Translations under genes and position numbers: made by a program
In this document: piece by piece, positions 37,591-49,620 of the stretch
Layout: each line of letters starts with the position of its first letter
Position numbering within the stretch: position 1 is the first letter of the stretch
The notes under the pieces: model-generated
Database searches by the model: none
Told to the model about the DNA's origin: nothing
The model's input: the letters and a program-made list of their open reading frames with translations, nothing else
Origin: Raphanus sativus
Taxonomy: Eukaryota; Streptophyta; Magnoliopsida; Brassicales; Brassicaceae
Direction of reading: 5' to 3'
Assembly: GCF_000801105.2 (NCBI RefSeq)
Contig: NC_079516.1
Coordinates: forward strand, 21,303,043 to 21,367,042
Length of the DNA stretch: 64,000 nucleotides

Positions 37591-39299
37591 AAAAAAATAT
37601 TTATAAAATTTAATCAATAAATTAATTAATTTGTGCAATTCAGTGAACCTATTAAACAAATTAAATAAAGTTCTACTAGTATACTCTCCTGACTAGTGTA
37701 CCACTTGATGAATTTTCTTTAGAGAATAGCCGCCGACAGTTCAAATATTCTATAGTAATAAATTTTTAAAAGCAGATTTCCATGACTAGTGTACCTCTTG
37801 GTGGATTTTCTTTATAGAATAGCTGCCGACGGTACATATATTCCTATTAGTACTCTTCTGCGGTCCACTATATCAATATACTCGAGAAAATAGAATTTAA
37901 AACTTTATCATTGTAGGGTTGTTTCTAAAGCTTTGATTGGTAGTGTTGATAACAAAGTAATAGCACTTTACTACAGAAGTAATATGCTATAAAACCAATA
38001 TGGTACATAACTGGTATGTTTTATAAATACAATTAGTAAAGTGATTGGTAAAATAGTAAATTTTATATATATATATATATATTAGGTGTTTTATCCGCAT
38101 ATGCTGGTATAATTGTTTTGCTAATAGCTATTAATATATGTATTATCATTTAAACATCAGTAGAGTTTTGATTCACACAGAATTGTTTTTCTAATATATA
38201 TATTTTTATATGTTTGGTGATATATATTTGAAACATTTGAGTATGACATAAGAAACTTGTGGTTTATAATAGATAATTTATTTAGTTTGAACAAAAAATA
38301 AAAATAATAATAGATAATTTATTTATTGTTTATAGCCAAAACTTGGTCGTGTGTTTATATACTAAGAGCATTTGGTATGTAGTTTTAACTTCTATCTGTA
38401 TTTTACATTTTTAGTTATAAGTAATAAGCAATTAAGATTATCTTAAAGTACCATGACAATATTTTGTTGCAAAATATTATCAAATATTAAATTAAATAAA
38501 AAAATAGTTTTCAAATAATAAAAATTAAAAAATACGAAATTTTTTAATAAATCTTGAAAGTACTTTATGAATTCCAAATTTGCATATTTTACATAATTTT
38601 ATATGGAAGCATGTGCTATTAGTTGTAAATATATAAACTAAAAACTTCGTTTATTAATTAAAAACCAATAAAAACGAACTAAACATAATATAATATTAAG
38701 ACATATTATTTTTCAGTTATATATAAATTAAAGGTGAAATTTAAATTAAACAAACCTACATTAACATAAAAATTAATCAGATCGATAAGAAAAAAAATGG
38801 GCCAAAATAATGGTGAATATTGGATTAAGTCCAAAATTGATTAATAGTAACAACTCTCTCGGTGGAGCAACCTCAACCTTTCTGATCTTCTCAAATTCAT
38901 CTCTACAGCCTGTAAAATATATTATTCTGAAAGCCTTCACGGACAGAAACAAAAAACGTAAACTCATCCTTTACCCAAAAAAAAACTTCATCTCTAAGTA
39001 ATATGTCGATCAGCTTGATAGAAAAAGGTTAATCAATCTTATAATCTATTGGAATAATGATATAAATTAAAGGTGAAATTAAACACATCCGTTTTTTTTA
39101 ACTATCAAACTTAAGTAATTGAATTATCTATGTTAAGATTTAGTTATGGATTAGTAATTTATCTAAACCATAATAAATGATCAAATCACAATAAGTAAAT
39201 TATCTATGTTAAGATTTAGTTATGGTTTGGTAATTTATTGGTTTAGTAATTGAAAGAAACGGCTGTGTTTAAGGAAGTAGTTAAATATCATTCAAATTA
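37591..39299. other. AT-rich stretch, no gene seen; two small tandem duplications
   Basis: GACTAGTGTACC..GAATTTTCTTTA..GAATAGC..CCGACRGT occurs at 37689 and 37781 (period about 92). AATTATCTATGTTAAGATTTAGTTATGG occurs twice near 39122 and 39198. A (TA)11 run lies near 38067. Otherwise nothing recognisable. Confidence 0.6.
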
Positions 39300-39778
39300 C
39301 TACACAATAGGTTTAGATGTAGTACTTAGGGATCGAATTAACAGAGACTCTAGAACTATACAATAGGTTTGAAGTCTTTTAAATATAGCTAGATCAATAG
39401 ATTGTAAACAGTAAATTAATTGGTAAGCAAGGTAGTTGCTCGATTTGTTGATTTTAAGATTGTAAACGATTAAAGAGAAATAGCTAGATTCAGATATATT
39501 CCCAGGTATGAAAAATATGCAGTCTATTCTGATTGATTACGGGTTCACAGGTATTAATGTGTTCTCGAACTCAAACTTTGATAAAATCAATTAGATTATC
39601 TATATCAAGATCTCAAATTCAGACTTTCGTATGCAAATCGCGATAAAGTGTCGATTAATAATTCTATATGAATATCGATTGATACACATTTTAAAATATC
39701 GATCGATACACTTTTTAAAATATCGATCGACACAATGATAGTCGCGTCGATCGATTGATACACCTTTTGGGTCGAAGT
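39300..39778. other. Retroelement-like fragment with ATCGATCGA words
   Basis: The start (GTAGTACTTAGGGATCGAAT) resembles the start of the insertion at 11975-13241. From 39640 to 39775 the words ATCGATYGAYACA recur four to five times. No coding region. Probably debris of the same retroelement family. Confidence 0.5.
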
Positions 39779-39949
39779 AAGACCTTCGGGCCCTAAAGAA
39801 CCTCCGGGTTATAAGACCTTCGGATCCTACAGAACCTCTGGGTTATGAGACCTCCGAGTCCTAAGGAACCTCTTGGCTATAAGGCCTTCTGGTCGTAAAG
39901 AACCTTCGGGTTACAAGACTCCAGGGTCCTAAGATAACTTTTGGGTTAT
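39779..39949 (+). repeat. Minisatellite, 5 x 34 bp
   Basis: Units of the form AAGACCTTCGGGNCCTAAAG..AACCTCCGGGTTAT, five in a row with about 80-90 % identity. Confidence 0.9.
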
Positions 39950-39994
39950 AGAACTAAACCCTTCCGGTTTAAAGAAGGGATACGCCCTACGGCC

Positions 39995-40307
39995 TTCGAG
40001 TCCCTGGACGAAAGTCCATCCAGCCTTCTGGTTCCTAGGCAAAAGTCCATCCATCCTTCGGGTTATTGGACGAAAAGCCCATTCAGCCCTCGGTTCCCAG
40101 GACGAAAAGTCCATCCGGCCTTCGGGTCCCTGGACGAAAGTCCATCCAGCCTTCTGGTTCCTAGGTGAAAGTCCATCCAGCCTTCGGGTTGTTGGACGAA
40201 AAGCCCATTTAGCCCCCGGATCCCTAGACGAAAAGTTCATCCAACCACCAGGTCCCTGGACGAAAAATCCACCCAGCCTCCAAATTCTCGGATGAGACTT
40301 CGTACAA
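39995..40307 (+). repeat. Minisatellite, ~10 x 31-32 bp
   Basis: Units of the form CCTTCGGGTCCCTGGACG..AAAGTCCATCCAG. Units 1-4 and 5-8 look like a higher-order duplication (units 1/5, 2/6 and 3/7 are the closest pairs). The minus-strand open frame across it is a by-product. Confidence 0.9.
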
Positions 40308-41502
40308 CCTCCAGATTACAAAAAATCACGTCTTCAAAGACATGTCCAGCATCCTCCAGGTTTTAGGAAAAACATGACAAAAGGTCATCCCCGCATTGAT
40401 TGTTGCCAACCTCCGGGAGCAGGTTGCAAAATTACATAGTTGAGAGTGGCCAAAAATCAATGGCAGAATTCAACTAATATTTCCAACTTCTTCATTCAAC
40501 ATGGACACTACTGCTCGCCGCCAACAACATGTCCAAGATATCTACTCCGATACCGAGAATCAACTAGGTTATCACCAGGTACCAAGACAGACATGCTGGA
40601 TGTCCCCTTGCCAGAGGTCAAGGTACAATTCTAAGACAAGGCAAGAAGCTACACCTACAGCATTGAAACCTCGAGGAGCATCAAGTATGCTAAAAGCAAT
40701 AAGGGGACCAGCATGAAGACTTGAATGAAACTCCACTATTGCTTTTACAAGGCCAAAAAGGTGCAAGCAAGGCGAACGAAATAAACAATGAGTATCCTCA
40801 GCTCTAGCCTCCGGGTCATATTCAACCTATTCATTCTCCTATCCTTGCCAAGACTTTCCTTCTCAGAAATCATGGATCCCGACTCATACATTCCTGCACA
40901 CGATTCATGAAACCAGAGAGTCTTCGAGAAATGCAAACTGAAGTCCTACCTGAACCAAGGCCGAGTTTAGTTCCAGGAGCAGCACAAGCATCTCGGGTAC
41001 TCCCTCAATATCCGAAGACAGTGGATCCGCCTACGAACGAGCCATCCTAATCATAAAAGAAGGCACCACGAGCCTTTGACCGTGTATCTCAACTCCTGGG
41101 ATAATTTCTCTCCTACTCCCAGACCAGGACTCCCATTTGCAGGCCATCAGAATCGAGAGTACAACCAGACCCGCCTGGTCTTCATCACTCAGACCAAGCA
41201 CACAACCTTTAAAGCATTTCTGAAAGTCTATCTACGTTGGTCCAAGCCACGACATTATGCCTATAAGGTGTACTGACAAATATACTACTTGTTCCAGACC
41301 AGATCATGCGCAAGTACATCTAAGCACTACCGACAAGACAGTTTGGTGGCTCATGATTTGGCATCTTCTTTAGTAGACGAGCCGACATCGTATCCCAAAT
41401 TCATCACGAAAATTGGTACTATGGTGCAACTCATGAAGTCCTATGAAGAAAGTTATGTTATTTCCTGCCTTCAAACATGAAGCCAGAAAATAAGGGGCAA
41501 AC

Positions 41503-42967
41503 TGTTGGGGAAAAATAATCCATGAGGAGATTTCCCAGCTTCCTGCTTCCAGAGTCCGACCCCTTCTCCAGGTTCATGTCCATGCTTCCAGGGTCCGAAC
41601 CCTTCTCCGGGTTCAAGATTCCAGGTCATATAATTACTCTTGCCTCTGAGTAAAAAAGAAAACTTCAAGATAAATGTAAACATCCATATTTATCATAATA
41701 TGGTCGAGTTTCCTTAAATCCAAGAAAAGAAAGAGGAAGTATTTCAAAATATTTGGTCGCCTTTAATAAAATTGGAAATATTCTATTATCTAAGGATATA
41801 TTGAATATTTCAAAAATTCTAAAGAGCAGGCATGACTTCTACTATAAAGAAAGGGCTCATAAACCCTAATGAAGAGGTCAAGACGTTCATGGACAGAGAT
41901 CACAAGTTCTACAGCCGCCCATGCAATATTTGATACCTAGAAGACCTTCCTCTTCGATACGCCTATGATAGGTTAATCCCGGCGATTACTATCAGCCAGA
42001 TGAGACTCTATACTCATTTCTGTGCGTCCATAATAGAGGAAGAAGTCCATCTACAGAAGACATAAACCCCATAGCCGATTTGACGGCTACCAAGGCAAGA
42101 ATTGGCCTAAAAGACTATCTCCACTGACATGTCTATGGAAGACGAATCCATGTGATTACCACCAACAGGATGGCGTCCTATGCTCATGGAAGCATGCCTA
42201 CAACTCTGTATACTGGTTCGGGCTACGCTCTCCAGCTCATCGGCAGGGACACTCCATGCTCCATGAAGCATATCGAAGCTCCATGAAGCATATCGAAGCT
42301 CCATGCTCACTGCAGCATCTCGACGATCCCACCATCTATTCCGGCCATGTGTCTTCTATAATAGATGACTCCTATCAACTACAGAGCCACATGCTCATCA
42401 GGCCACATGCCTTCATCAGGCTCCGCGCCTCCATCATACCATGTGCCTTCATCAGGCTCCGCGCCTGCATCAGGACACATGCCTATATCAGGCTCCACGC
42501 CTCCATCAGGCCACGTGCCTTCATCAGGCTCCGCGCCTCCATCAGGCCACGTGCATTCATCAGGCTACGTGCCTCCAATATATGAATTACAAATGGCTTG
42601 ATCCCCTTCTGAGGGGTATGTAGGAAATCCCCACTGTGGGATGCAGATATAAATCCCCACTCCTTCCATGGACCATGCATCATGAACCTTTGACTATGCA
42701 TCATGAAGACCATGCGGCCTTCACTACGGACCATGCGGCCTATACAGATAGGCAGCCCCTGCCTAATGACCAATATCCCTTGGTGATACGAAGACACTGG
42801 CGATACATACTGGCCCATACCCTTATGGCAGTATCCTAAAAGCAGGATCTCCATGTTCATCAACTACTGAAGTAAGAGAAAGCACTACGACTATTTGTCT
42901 CCTTCATCTTATCATTCCGTAGGCGTAGGCTGAGCACGAATCACTTGTACTTGAAAATACACTAACA
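41503..42967 (+). mobile_element. 3' LTR, about 1.46 kb
   Basis: Starts TGTTGGGGAAAAATAATCC after a polypurine tract and can be closed at ..ACACTAACA (42967), giving TG...CA ends. It contains an 18-bp minisatellite and a 20-bp tandem pair near 42260-42300. The right end is a best guess without the partner LTR. Confidence 0.55.
42396..42575 (+). repeat. Minisatellite, 10 x 18 bp
   Basis: Units CATCAGGCCACATGCCTT and CATCAGGCTCCGCGCCTC alternate, ten units without length change. Because 18 is a multiple of three all frames stay open, which explains the open frames here on both strands. Confidence 0.92.
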
Positions 42968-43542
42968 AGTTGTATAGTCGTGGTTGATTGTCTTGATTGA
43001 TTGTTATATTTGATCATCTGTTGACTTATGATATGTTGTCCAAAAATATAGAATGTCGATTAAAAGATATGAGTTTTGAATTATGAACATGTAGTAAATC
43101 ATAAGGAAGATAGATGTTGTCCATCAAACACTAAGAGATAAGTATATGATATATAATTTGCTTATATTTGAATAATATAAATATATTATATATAACATAT
43201 ATGTATTTTGGTTTTGATATTCTATTGATAATAAGGATTATATTAATTAGATTTATTTAATTAAATTTTAAATGTAAAAAAATATTTTTTTAAATATATA
43301 TTTTTATTTTTAATAAATTTATTGAAAAAATATTTTAAAAGAAATTATTTTTTTGTAATTTGTTTTTAGATATAAATATAATTTAAGATACTATTAAATT
43401 AAATTATTTGAAATATTAATATATTCTAAAGCCAATGATGTATCAAAATCTTCATATTTAAAACATTGGACATCTAACACATACTCTCAGCTATTGCTCT
43501 CACCAAAACCCGGTGTTTCATGGGAGAAGCAAACACATACTC

Positions 43543-43692
43543 TCAAAGTACCACTTCATTCGGAAATGTGTGGAGTTCAATTTTATTGAGGTTAGACATG
43601 TACCTGGAGTAGAGGAAAAGGAAGACATACTCACAAAACCATTGGAAAGAATCAAGTTCAACGAAATGCGCAAGTTCATCGGAGTTCAATAG
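43543..43692 (+). pseudogene. Copia-type pol remnant (RNase H C-terminus)
   Basis: A 49-codon open segment ends at TAG 43690. It reads SKYHFIRKCVEFNFIEVRH..., then DILTKPLERIKFNEMRKFIG, the C-terminal end of the Ty1/copia RNase H domain. It is followed after 41 bases by a polypurine tract and an LTR start. Upstream the element is lost. Confidence 0.88.
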
Positions 43693-43733
43693 ATCAACAA
43701 GCCTAAGATTCAAGTTGGAAATAAGGGGAAGAA

Positions 43734-44000
43734 TGTTGGATAATTCCAATTAACTTGAGGAGCAAGTTAGCTCACTAAAGTGAAGTTTGATGGATAAAGA
43801 AAAAAAAAACATATCGAGTTTAGGAATATTTCCATATTATTATTAGGAAAAGATGTATTTGTCATGTTTTTATGCAGAGATGTTCCATCAAGAGAAATAC
43901 ATTGATTTAGTTTGAAGAGAGTTTATAAATTTAATAAAAAGAGTTAGTTCTTATAATTTTGTGTTGTTGCAACGTTAAATCTAATTATAATAGTAGTTCA
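43734..44000 (+). mobile_element. Copia 3' LTR, about 267 bp
   Basis: Starts TGTTGGATAATTCC directly after the purine run AAATAAGGGGAAGAA. It has a TATA-like TTTATAAATTTAATAAAA in the middle and a possible end TAGTAGTTCA at 44000. The end is uncertain. Confidence 0.6.
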
Positions 44001-45289
44001 TTATTATCACCCAAAAAGTTCTTTTAGGGTACTTTTTTCAAGAGAAAGCGTTTGCTATGGTAGAAAGCTAAATTGATCTGTTTTATTTCATGAATGCGGT
44101 TATTTAATTAGTTCCAAAACATACTTAATTTGCTGTTACTTTAGTGAACCTTATATAAATCATAGTTATAAAACTGTAGAATATGATAGTTGCAACATAT
44201 TTGATTAATCAATTTATATGCATACCATTTTGTAGTCAGATTAGCAAATTTTATTATATATTTTTAAGGGTGATTAATAATGCCATTTAAGAAATATTAT
44301 ATAGATGATATTATAAGCGACAATTAATCAGTTTATTTTATGAGCACTTAGTTTAAATGCAACCATGAATTTCCCTATGAGATCCATTTTTCATGGTATT
44401 TCTTGTGATATGGTAAATATATTTTGTAAATATTTTTTCGGATATTTTTATAAATCGTCTTTTTCTATAACTCAAAACCCTAATTTTGTTGTAAAATACT
44501 AATGGACCTTTTATCAAATTATTGGATTGAAGAGATTTCCCATTTTTATTTAGATTGCATATAATTTTTGGAATTTTAATATGCTAATTTGAATCATCTA
44601 TTATATGGTTAAGCATTTGTCATCTGTAAAATGTCAATCATTAATATTTTTCTCTCTTTGTTTTCCTTTCTTTTTTTGGTCAACTTCTCTTTTTGATTTT
44701 CCTATTCAATCAAACCATCATATACAGAAGTGTATACCATGTTGTAATCGATGAAGATTTCATGCTTTGTCCATAGATGTTGAGGGTGGGATGTCTATCT
44801 TGAGAAAATAATTAATTATGCTAAATAAGAATCTATGGGATATACAGGAATTAATACTTAATTTAATGAAGACACGAAATCAAAATAACAGCCACTAAGT
44901 TGACAAAATACCATAGCCAGTATATACATTCACATATTTAATTGAACTATCAATATAATATTATAGACCAAGATAGCTTATAATAAAGTTTAATACTAGA
45001 TAAAGGACTACATGATGTACCTTACAGATCACCATGGCAGGTCCCATCTTTTGAATTTGCCAACTGTAATTGCAATACCAATGCCAGTACGTATGTTATC
45101 TGTCTTCTCTTTGAGCCTGACCGGTTTTGGAAGAAAACCAGGAACTCAAAATGACAACAATACAAAAGTCTTTTTTTTTTTTTTGAAAAAGGCTTTAACA
45201 ATACAAAAGTTCGGTTCAGATATTCCATAGAAAGTTACTAAATCAGATCTTGAAATGTAATAGAGGAAGTACGTAAAACAAAACAAATA
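44001..45289. other. AT-rich stretch, no gene seen
   Basis: No coding pattern, no element ends recognised. A short T/A-rich insert-like repeat near 45170-45200 (CAATACAAAAGT flanking a poly-T) may be another retroposon stub. Confidence 0.5.
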
Positions 45290-45540
45290 CTCCCTCTATT
45301 CGCAATTACATGACGTTCTACTGCCTTTCTTTTGTGTCAATATATATGTCGTTCACAAAATTCAATGCAAAAAATGATAAATAAAATGACTTTTACTATC
45401 CCTGTAGTTAATGATATGTAGTGATAATGATATGAAGCAAATTTGACATTGAACACTAACAAAAAGGTACTAGGCATTACATCAACTTTCTTAGTTTAAG
45501 AGAAACGTAGTAGAACGTCATGTAGTTCGAACGGAGGGAG
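45290..45540. mobile_element. Stowaway-like MITE, 251 bp
   Basis: Starts CTCCCTCTATTCGCAATTAC and ends with the inverse of CTCCCTCCGTTCGAACTAC; further in, ATGACGTTCTACT matches in inverted order. Flanked by TA on both sides (45288-45289, 45541-45542), as Tc1/mariner-related Stowaway elements are. It sits about 240 bases upstream of the proposed MAP18 5' exon. Confidence 0.93.
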
Positions 45541-45830
45541 TATATGTTTTCATGGATTTTACGTAACTGGTTCTAGTTTACTATTGATAAACGAGCTTGC
45601 CGACCAGGCAACCATCGAACAGAATCGGTCCTGGCGGCACCGGAGAAAGGTATAGAAAGATTTTTTTTAAAAAGGGTAGACACGTAATTTAGTTAAAAAG
45701 CAAATAGTGACTAGAAGATAATCCCTTCTATAATACGAAAGGGGCTTCTTAAAAATCAGGTAAACAACAACTAAACAGTTGGAGAATTAACGAAGAACAA
45801 CGAAGAGACTCAAGACGATCATCATCTCAA

Positions 45831-46188
45831 GTACGTATCATCAAGAACAAAAAAAAATATATAAATCAGTGTACATTTTCATAAATACATAAAAACGTTT
45901 TCGATTATTTAGACGTGAAAAGATGTGTTTCTTATTTTATAATGCTCGTTAATTATTACGTTAATTTGATATTTTCTTGAGTCTTTAGAAATTAGAACTA
46001 GGGAGCTAATGTGTATTACGTCAATTACAAAGGTTTGTATACATGAATCAAATAGTCTTGTCTCGTTGAATCGCTTACTTTAAGATTACGATCTTTTGTT
46101 TCCGTCATTTTCATGTAAACTTTAAGTATATCTAAAAAAAAATGTATATCTAGGAAAGTTTATAGTAGTTTGTTTTTTCTCGTTGTAG
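45831..46188 (+). other. 5'-UTR intron of MAP18
   Basis: CTCAA|GTACGTATC at 45831 and TTGTAG|GATT ending at 46188 form a good donor and acceptor. The ATG follows 22 bases later. Inferred from splice signals only. Confidence 0.5.
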
Positions 46189-46210
46189 GATTATTAAATA
46201 GACGCAAAGT

Positions 46211-47672
46211 ATGGGTTACTGGAAATCAAGGGTTGTTCCAACAATAAAGAAATTGTTCGAGAGAAGCCCAACAAAGAAAGTTGTCGTTGTTGAGGCTAGT
46301 AAGAGCTTAACCTTTGATGATTCTAAGGTATTTAGATCTATAAATTACAATTCCATATTATGCTTGTATGGTTTCTTAAAATTAATTTTCAGGAAGCAAT
46401 AAACAAGGAGATTGAGGAGAAGAGGACCGAACTGGAAGCCAAGGTCGTGGAAATCTACGAAGCCACGTCTGCTGAATTCAAGGTATAAATTCAATTTCTT
46501 TTTTTAAATTTCTCTTATAAATTTTAAAAGTAACCACTAGTCATTATTAATGTATCATCGATTATGATGTTTATATACGTAGGCCTTGGTGAGGGAGCCT
46601 ATGGAGGACGGGTTAACGAAACACTCTGCCGAAGTGCACAAATTCCTGGAGGCACTTGTAGAAATTGGTATGTACTTCAATTTTAGCTAAAACAAGTTGA
46701 GTACTGTACTTACGAGTTACGGCACACCATTAATCATTTAATTGTATGTTCTCTAGCGTTATCCGTTTTGAAATGATTCAACCTATCTAAACCCGTCCTT
46801 GATGTGTTCAACCTTTATACAAATTAGTAAAACGTTGGATGGCTATTTTAGAAACCATAATGAACGGTATTGATGTTTTTGGTATATTTTGGATAACAAT
46901 CTTAGATGTTAAATTACTTGGTTCTTACATGTGATATATTACCTGAAACTATATCAAAAATGAGCAATCCTCATAAACGTCACGATGTCCATGGTGGAAA
47001 TAATGATTGACAATTGATATTAGATTAGTACATTGTATATTACAGGATATGAGTTAATAAATCCTTTTATGTGATCTGTCAATTTCAGGATTTCCCGGAT
47101 CAAAGGCTGCATGTGACACTTCGCCAACCAGTTCCGGACCAGTAATCTTCATATTTGAGAAAGTATGTTTGTTTCTCCCGGCGGCGGAAAAGTCACGAGA
47201 GGTAGAAGTTGTGGATGGAGTCGTGAAAACTGATGAAACTTCCAAGGAAGAGGGAACTACAAATAGTGTGAAAGAGATAGAAATAGAAGAAGAGAAGAAA
47301 GAAGAGATTAAACCGATAGTGGTTCCTGCTCCCGTGGCTGTGGAGGAGAAAAAGCTAGCCGTGGAAGAGGAGAAGAAGGTGGCGGTAGAAGAGAAGAAGC
47401 CAGCCGTGAAAGAGGAAAAGAAGGCGATGGTAGAAGAGAAGAAACCAGCATTGGTAGAGGAGAAGAAGCCAGTGGAGGAAAAGAAAGCCGTCGTGGAAGA
47501 GGAGAAGAAGGCGGCAGTGGAGGAGAAGAAGCCAGCCGTGGAAGACAAGAAAGAAGTTGTTGCCCCAGCACCAGTAGCTGAAAGTCCATCCACCAAGGTC
47601 ACAGAAGCTCCAGTGGTTGTAACTCCGGCCAAGGCTCCAGAAACTCTTGCGGCTGCGCCACAAAAAGCTTGA
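46211..47672 (+). CDS. PCAP2: MAP18/PCAP2-like plasma-membrane, microtubule-binding protein
   Basis: DREPP family. Arabidopsis members bind phosphoinositides and Ca2+/calmodulin, sit on the plasma membrane through a myristoylated Gly2 and destabilise cortical microtubules. Coding exons: 46211-46327, 46393-46482, 46583-46667, 47089-47672, joining in phase to 291 residues. It begins MGYWKSRVVPTIKKLFERS (myristoylation site plus basic head), then IEEKRTELEAKVVEIYEATS, FPGSKAACD and VIFIFEKVCLFLP, the conserved blocks of the family. Residues about 182-251 are ten VEEKK-type repeats, making the tail much longer than the 168 residues I recall for Arabidopsis MAP18. Start choice: first ATG after the UTR intron, and it supplies Gly2. 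Position next to TPS11/MCM6 supports orthology with At5g44610. A Stowaway MITE lies just upstream. Confidence 0.93.
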
Positions 47673-48590
47673 ATTGTTTTCTGATACATTTCTTTAAGAA
47701 AATATTGCTTGTCTTGTGTTGTGTCGATGATTTTTTTTCTTTTTTTTGTGTCGATGATTTATTTTGTTTGCTTAATATATTTATTATCCATGTAACTTTT
47801 CTATACATTAAATTGCTTGCTTGAATTAAACGTTTTATGATCGCATTCTAATCTTTCTACCAACGTTCCGAAAAACTCTTTTTATTCATTTTAAATTCAG
47901 TGTTAGAAACTAAAATAAAAATAAAAATTTAATTCTAGATTCTTGTTTTTAGTGTTTATTTATTAATTCAAATGATCTGAGTAACTCTAATGTGTTTTAA
48001 GGAGTTTCTCACCCCAAAAGAAAATATATATATATATAACTAAAATTTAAGGGGGTGTTTGATAAAATGACCTATAACTAAAATGACCTATAATTTGAGG
48101 TAAAATTAAAATATAACCATTTTGTTAATAATATTTTTCCAAAAAATTTCAATATTATTTTTAATTGTTTCAAATATTTTAAAAATATCATTAGTATTTA
48201 ATTTTTTTTATTTACAAAAATCTCATTTTCATAGATTTCTTCAACCACCGTAAACAACCAATCTAGAGTTTGAAAAGCTCAAACATTAAATTGGTATCTC
48301 TCTTTTTTCTTATGTTGTGTTCAGACGAATCAATTCTATGAGGGGCACCTATGTCTCGAAAATACCACCTATTTTCCTTGCCTCTTTCGCTAGTGAGTCT
48401 GTCCGGACATTTTACTCCTAAGAATATGAATAAGGCTCACATCCTCAAAATCTTAATGTAGTGTCTGGAAAACCTTAATTTCCGATGCCAATGTTGGCCA
48501 ATCTATCGGATTCGTCATCATATCTATCAGGTTTGAATAATCATCCGATACACTAAAATTGAATCTTTGCTACTGTCAAGCTTAGCAGTT
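47673..48590. other. 3' flank of MAP18, no gene seen
   Basis: AT-rich. GGGGGTGTTTGATAAAATGACC at 48051 resembles the end of a Tourist-like MITE, but no partner end was found. Confidence 0.5.
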
Positions 48591-49620
48591 GTAATTGTAG
48601 TATTTGAGATTCAATCTAGAGGACCAGTCTACACTTTACTCTTATGAATTCAATTTTAAGCTATGAACAAAGATGGTTTTGTGATTAAGAGTGACGTAGA
48701 TAACAAACAAACTTAGAGATTAAATTCGATTTAAACAAGAACCCAGCTTAGGGTATTTCATCGGGTATTGATATGGAACCAAATAATTATTCAAGAACAA
48801 TGGAACACAGTCTAGAACTCGGATCACTCAACTGAAACAGCCCACTGTTGTGGTGCTGTTCCGTTTGCGAGTCGATCTTACCACCTAAACCTTTGTTTGG
48901 GGTAAGATACGATGATAAGCTTTAGAGATCAAGTCCGATAATGTTCACCTAATACCCTAATATCTACTTTCACTGATTAGGGATACTAAGCTCATTCAAT
49001 ATATGAATGAAAAATAAATGGAATTTGCTTATCTATGTTCACCTCGAGTTTCAACACCCTAGAACTCTAAGCGACCTAGCCGACTACACGATCGTGATGC
49101 AAACAATCAAAAACATGATTTCTGAATAATACTGCATTAGAAAAGAGTAAGAAACAAAATGGTTCAGGATGATCTTCTCTATGAGAGATGGATCTTCTCT
49201 ATGAGAGATGGAGCCTTCTCCCTTACAAGATTGCAAAATCGCCTAAAACCAAGTCTAGGTCTCTTGTAAAACTAGTGTAAAAAAGTAAAATAGCTAGGAG
49301 ACGCTCTTTATAAGGAGGCACCTTAGGTAAAGAGAAAATAGGGTAGCCAGGGCAAAAATCCCGAAATATTTTTGAGGTTTCCTTATTTGTCGGGAACAAC
49401 CTTTAGGCTGCTTCGTCTGGCTGCTCCACGTGAGAACAGTCTCGGGACTGCTCCTCATGGATGTTCTCCGCAAGATTACTCCAATTTCGTCATGCACCCT
49501 TTCTTTACTCTTCTACCTACTCCAGACCTGTAATGGTTCAGAAAAGACTAGACTGACACGAGTTATAGACAAAAACTAATTAAAAACATATACACAATGA
49601 TGTAAAAAACACCATATATC
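48591..49620. other. Retroelement-like stretch, unclassified
   Basis: More balanced base composition, with words recalling the fragments at 11975 and 39300 (AGAGATTAAATTCGATTTAAAC). A 21-base tandem pair GATCTTCTCTATGAGAGATGG at about 49170-49211. No protein recognised. Confidence 0.4.

Larger units (their letters stand above)
39779..41502 (+). mobile_element. Internal region of a non-autonomous LTR element
   Basis: Noticeably richer in G+C than its surroundings. It starts with two minisatellites and ends in the purine run AAAATAAGGGGCAA directly before an LTR-like TGTTGGGG at 41503, the layout of a polypurine tract and 3' LTR. The frames between (for example 40501-40716, 41076-41276) show no gag, protease, reverse transcriptase or integrase motif. 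The 5' LTR is missing, so the left limit is uncertain. Confidence 0.55.

Noticed and set aside
39929..40240. Open frame with repeated GWTFVQGPEGRMDFSS-like text on the minus strand
   Set aside because: It follows the 31-32 bp minisatellite; length-regular repeats keep frames open by chance.
42365..42623. Three overlapping plus-strand frames and one minus-strand frame over the 18-bp repeat
   Set aside because: An 18-bp unit keeps all frames open; no start context or neighbouring exon.
47054..47689. Long open frame of 211 codons on the minus strand opposite MAP18
   Set aside because: It is antisense to exon 4. The GAG/GAA-AAG repeat leaves few stop codons on the other strand, and the Ser/Phe-rich product has no features of a protein.
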